In this document: positions 60,701-64,000 of the stretch, in pieces | Layout of the letters: each line of letters starts with the position of its first letter | Position numbering within the stretch: the first letter of the stretch is position 1 | DNA from: Sindora glabra | Taxonomy: Eukaryota > Streptophyta > Magnoliopsida > Fabales > Fabaceae | Direction: 5' to 3' | DNA length: 64,000 nucleotides | Assembly: GCA_020226215.1 (NCBI GenBank) | Contig: CM035227.1 | Location: forward strand, 21,641,866 to 21,705,865 | Notes under the pieces: model-generated | Seen by the model: only the letters and a program-made list of their open reading frames with translations | The model's database searches: none | What the model was told of the DNA's origin: nothing | Position numbers and translations under genes: made by a program

Positions 60701-61568
60701 CGTTGAAGGGCTTCAGAACTACCAAAATTCAAAAAGTTCTGGACACCTTTTAACCTAGCCAGAATTCATTTCTTTTTAATAAAAACATTGCCAAAGACAT
60801 GAACATTCCACCATTTAACAAAGGCCTTTCCAAATTCACAAATTGCACATTACTCAGATAAACCAGGACAGGACAATGGTCAGAGCTAATGCGAGGAAAA
60901 TGAAAAGTTTGAGCTTTAGGAAAAAGTAAATGCCAAGAATCATTACATAAAGCACGATCTAATCTTTCCATGATTAGGTGTTTTCCTTTTCTATAATTTA
61001 TCCAAGTAAAACGAGGACCCACAAACCCCATATCGATTAAGTTACAATAGTCAAGACAGTCATTAAAAGCTTTTATTCTAGAAGGCCTAACTTGAACCAC
61101 CTCAAATTTTTCTGATTGGGAAGAGACTTCATTAAAATCTCCAAGAACCAACCAAGGCAGAGAATGATTATCAGCTATGACTTTAAGATTATCCCATAAA
61201 ACTTTTCGATTACTGAGAATTGGGCTAGCATAAATCCTACTTAAAAGTCAGGGAGGAGAATTTTTGGTTACCTGGACAATGGCATGAATTTCTTATTCAG
61301 ACTTATTTACGATCTCCACCTTCGTTTCCTCTTGATTCCACAGCAACCAAATGCCCCCTGCATAGCCAATGGTATTGGTAAGCTCTATGTTAGTGAAAGG
61401 TAAATATGTAGCTAAGCTGTGGGCTCGGTCCTCATCTAGTCTAGTTTTAGTGAGCACTAACAGCTTCACCTTTTCTCTGCTTAGTAGCTCCATCAACAGT
61501 TTTTTTAAAATCAGGATGTTGCACTCCTTGAATGTTCAAACCAAAACACCGAAGTTAGACGTATTCAT
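57716..61568 (-). pseudogene. LINE ORF2: endonuclease, reverse transcriptase, RNase H (broken)
   Basis: Starts MNTSNFGVLV. Endonuclease: WLVLGDFNEVS and SDHCPVLVYL (60750-61151). Reverse transcriptase: LIVLIPKG, DFRPISLCNTVLKIISKIL, LDMEKAFDSLE, then GLRQGDRLSPYLF (the usual P is R) and FYADDVVLCTKA (about 59570-59620) with the catalytic pair. A zinc-binding region lies at about 58400-58900. RNase H: 57716-58075, with KLNSNGS where an aspartate is expected and the later ELDAKSV intact. Breaks: W-to-stop after FGVLV and after FDSLE (TGA in place of TGG), a frameshift near 59635 just before YADD, a stop near 59154, and others. Not functional. Confidence 0.9.
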
Positions 61569-61620
61569 ATTGGAATTTGAGGAAGTAGAAAAAATGCTAG
61601 CAGATCTGCGAGGCAAACCT

Positions 61621-63562
61621 TCAGGTTGAATAGCCACCTAAACCAGAATCTTGCTGTATAGTTCCCAGTCCTCCATTACAGTGTTGGTTATACTCTAACT
61701 GGTGTTGGTGATCTGGTTGTCCAGAGCAAGGTAATAAACTTCTAGTTTCCCTTCCCGATAAGTGACAGTTAGAGGAGTCACTTCTACAGCTTCTCTCTTC
61801 AGTTGCATCATCTCTTACCATACTTGTCGCGCTGCCATTTGAAATGGATTGCAAGGAGATGGAAGATAAGGCAGCTCGTTGGGAAGCAGTAGATTGAGTT
61901 AGGTCCTTAAGCAAGTTCAATTGTGGGTGTCGTCTATATGGATAATGTTTGGGGGAATTAGGGATTGGGCTTTTTCTTCTTCCAGGGGAACAAGATCTAA
62001 GACATTTGACTGGTGCTTAAAGGAGATCAGAATCTTCGATGCTACAGCGTGCTCCGGATCGAAGTTTGCTAGGAGATTAGTTGGGTCTAAGGTGATCCAG
62101 TCCAGATTTTCTTCTGAGGTTTCCTTGAATCTCCCTTGACAAACATAACCCTAAATCACTTTCGAGGGGAACATCTGATGAGAATCTTCCTCTGCTGCTG
62201 TCGTGGACAAGTTTCTTTGGGGACTAGTCGCCATGGGATGTGATGAGGGGAGTAACTGAGGGTTCTAGGTTGGGGTTTACACTTTACAAGCTGAGAAGAA
62301 GAAGAGGGAGAAAGATCCATTGAATCTAAATCCATTTCCGATTTCCCAGATGACTGATGGCCTTTCGGTTCCTGAGGACCGTCAGAGATATTTTGAGAAG
62401 CAGCAACATGAGAAGATGAACCCGGATCATTAACCTTAGGCCCGGGTCTTCTGCCCGGGATAGAGCCAGGTTTCTTTTGGGCCTACAAAGGCTTACGAGG
62501 TTATTTACTACATCGTTTCTTAACCAAAATCCATGGACCATATGCATCCACGTGGTCTCCCTTACTATCACCCGATTTCTAATCTTTAACATTGGTTGGG
62601 TTTTGCACTTGACTTTGTTTATGTTCCTTGCTTGGGAACGTTTCCTGATTCTACATTTCTGGGTGAATTAGAGCATTCGTCTGAGTTGTTGGAGTAGAAG
62701 CTGTTGCACAAGGGCAAATTTGCTTATGGTGTCCCAGTCGGCCACATGTAAAGCATATTCTGTTTAAACCCTCATAAAGAACGGCCTATTGATAATTGCC
62801 TATATGAATTTTCCTAATCAGGGGTTTGCTGGGATTAATCTGCACGCACACTCGAGCATATTTTCCTTTATCTCCTAGATAAGTATGTGAATCAACTTTA
62901 AGTACTAGCACTATTGTTCCCGCCAGCTGTGGGAGAATATAAGGATGATAAAACTCCATTAGGAGTTCGGGAAATGTGATCCAGACAGCAATGGATGACA
63001 ATCGAGCAAAGGAAGGTTTGAAGAACGGTTCTCATTTTCTTAATGCTAGAAAATGGTCTAAAATAATCTAAGGACCGTCGTTTAAAACTTTGCCATAGTC
63101 CTCCTAAAGTTCAAATTTGAACATGAAAAATTCATTACCCACCTCTAGAACAGTGAGCTTGCCGTCTGGTTGCCAAAGGGCTCTAACTCGAGAATCCAGG
63201 TACCGGGGGCTAACTTTTCTCCTATACACTTTCCTAATCAAAGTCGTGCTCCAAGGTTCATAAATCCAGCTTCTCAAGCTATCAGGCAGCTGGAATACCA
63301 CCTCACTATCGTTGATCACCTTGTGATAATCTTCCATCTGGACTTTTTACCTTTCCTCAAAGAAGGCTTTTTCATAAGCACTAGGAATGATACCCAAGAG
63401 GCGATCCTTATAGCTTTTGGATTGAGACAGAGGAGCGGCGTGAATCTCCTCGACAGGAGAAAGGGAGGTTGTCGGAGACGTTCCTCCATGAAGCTTCAAG
63501 TTGCTACGAGAAAGGGAGTCTTGTTCCTCAGAGGAAAGAAAATAGCCTTCGGATGTCATCAC
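61621..63562 (-). pseudogene. LINE ORF1: DUF4283-like gag protein with zinc knuckle (broken)
   Basis: Begins MTSEGYFLSSEEQ at 63562. The middle part (VINDSEVVFQLPDSLRSWIY; AVWITFPELLMEFY) has the DUF4283-type pattern. An intact CCHC knuckle CFTCGRLGHHKQIC follows at about 62715-62756, and then a low-complexity S/P/T-rich tail. At least four stops interrupt it (for example near 63347, 63104 and 62786). Known role: RNA-binding coat of the retrotransposon particle. Confidence 0.85.
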
Positions 63563-63611
63563 TAACTAAGATCTGTTTTCTACTTCAATCTACACCTAGA
63601 CAACTATTTTT

Positions 63612-63626
63612 CTCTCTCTTTTTTTT
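63612..63626. repeat. Candidate target site duplication of the LINE (right)
   Basis: CTCTCTCTTTTTTTT, matching 57492-57506 at the other side of the LINE. Low complexity limits its weight. Confidence 0.45.
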
Positions 63627-64000
63627 GGGACAAACAAAAAGTGGGTATATTTAAAGCAATAAAATGCGAGAACCAATTAGGTAAATTTAAATTTCTAAAA
63701 ATAAAAATATTAATATAATTAAACTAAATTTTGAAAGATATGAGAATTCTAAGTTTATGAAATTACACTAGCCTCCTTTAATTTAAAAATTTATACTAGT
63801 TTTCCCTTCTTCTTTTTTGTAAACTAAAGGGCTGAAACTTAGCCACAAAAAATAAAGGAAAAAAAAGAAAGGATAAACGAACCTACAAAGAAATACTTTT
63901 GGAGATATGACCTTGCAGACATCAACTAATAACAAAAGTATAGCTATGGAGAAGAGTTACTTGAGATAGATAAACCTAGTTTTTGAGTGACATTATAAGA
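63627..64000. other. Intergenic DNA at the window edge, nothing recognised
   Basis: AT-rich, with no reading frame or repeat boundary seen. Confidence 0.4.

Larger units (their letters stand above)
57499..63611 (-). mobile_element. L1-type LINE, near full length but decayed
   Basis: On the minus strand the element runs from about 63611 to an 11-base A tail (57509-57499): ORF1 (61621-63562) then ORF2 (57716-61568). The order and content (gag-like ORF1 with zinc knuckle, endonuclease, reverse transcriptase, zinc-binding region, RNase H) are those of plant L1 elements with the plant-type RNase H. Length of about 6.1 kb is full size. Many stops and frameshifts show it has not moved for a long time. 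Confidence 0.92.

Overview
The window is nuclear DNA from a flowering plant, most likely a eudicot. The evidence is two conserved plant genes with plant-type structure (an intronless C1-2i zinc-finger repressor and a spliced adenine phosphoribosyltransferase), very AT-rich intergenic DNA with many (TA)n and (AAT)n microsatellites, and plant transposon families (a Mutator-like element carrying a plant mobile domain gene, and a plant L1-type LINE with an RNase H domain). I cannot name the species.

Layout. 1-22 kb is gene-poor: AT-rich DNA with microsatellites, TTA-flanked MITE-like candidates near 1.5-3.2 and 3.8-4.5 kb, and about 10 kb of degenerate, mutually similar LTR-like repeats (5.3-15.4 kb). 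22.3-24.8 kb holds the ZAT10-type repressor gene on the minus strand with its TATA box and a GA microsatellite upstream. 24.8-34.8 kb is mostly empty, with another retroelement-like patch at about 29.3-31.1 kb. 34.9-38.5 kb holds APT1 on the plus strand. An upstream exon supplies a chloroplast-type transit peptide that splices in frame onto the cytosolic form.

42.7-53.6 kb is one 10,881-bp Mutator-like element (MULE), bounded by diverged terminal inverted repeats and a perfect 9-bp target duplication. On the minus strand it carries a decayed transposase (DDE motifs, SWIM finger) and, downstream of it, a five-exon plant mobile domain (PMD/MAIN-like) gene. A 957-bp foldback element with the same kind of termini and its own perfect 9-bp target duplication is nested 297 bp beyond the PMD stop codon. 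Read-through of the PMD gene would therefore make a long hairpin matching the parent family's termini, an arrangement that recalls the maize Mu killer locus. The termini contain arrays of short GGCGCC-based palindromes. Every stop codon I found in the transposase fits a C-to-T change on the coding strand.

57.5-63.6 kb is a near full-length but decayed LINE on the minus strand: ORF1 with a zinc knuckle; ORF2 with endonuclease, reverse transcriptase and RNase H. The rest is AT-rich sequence with no gene that I can support.
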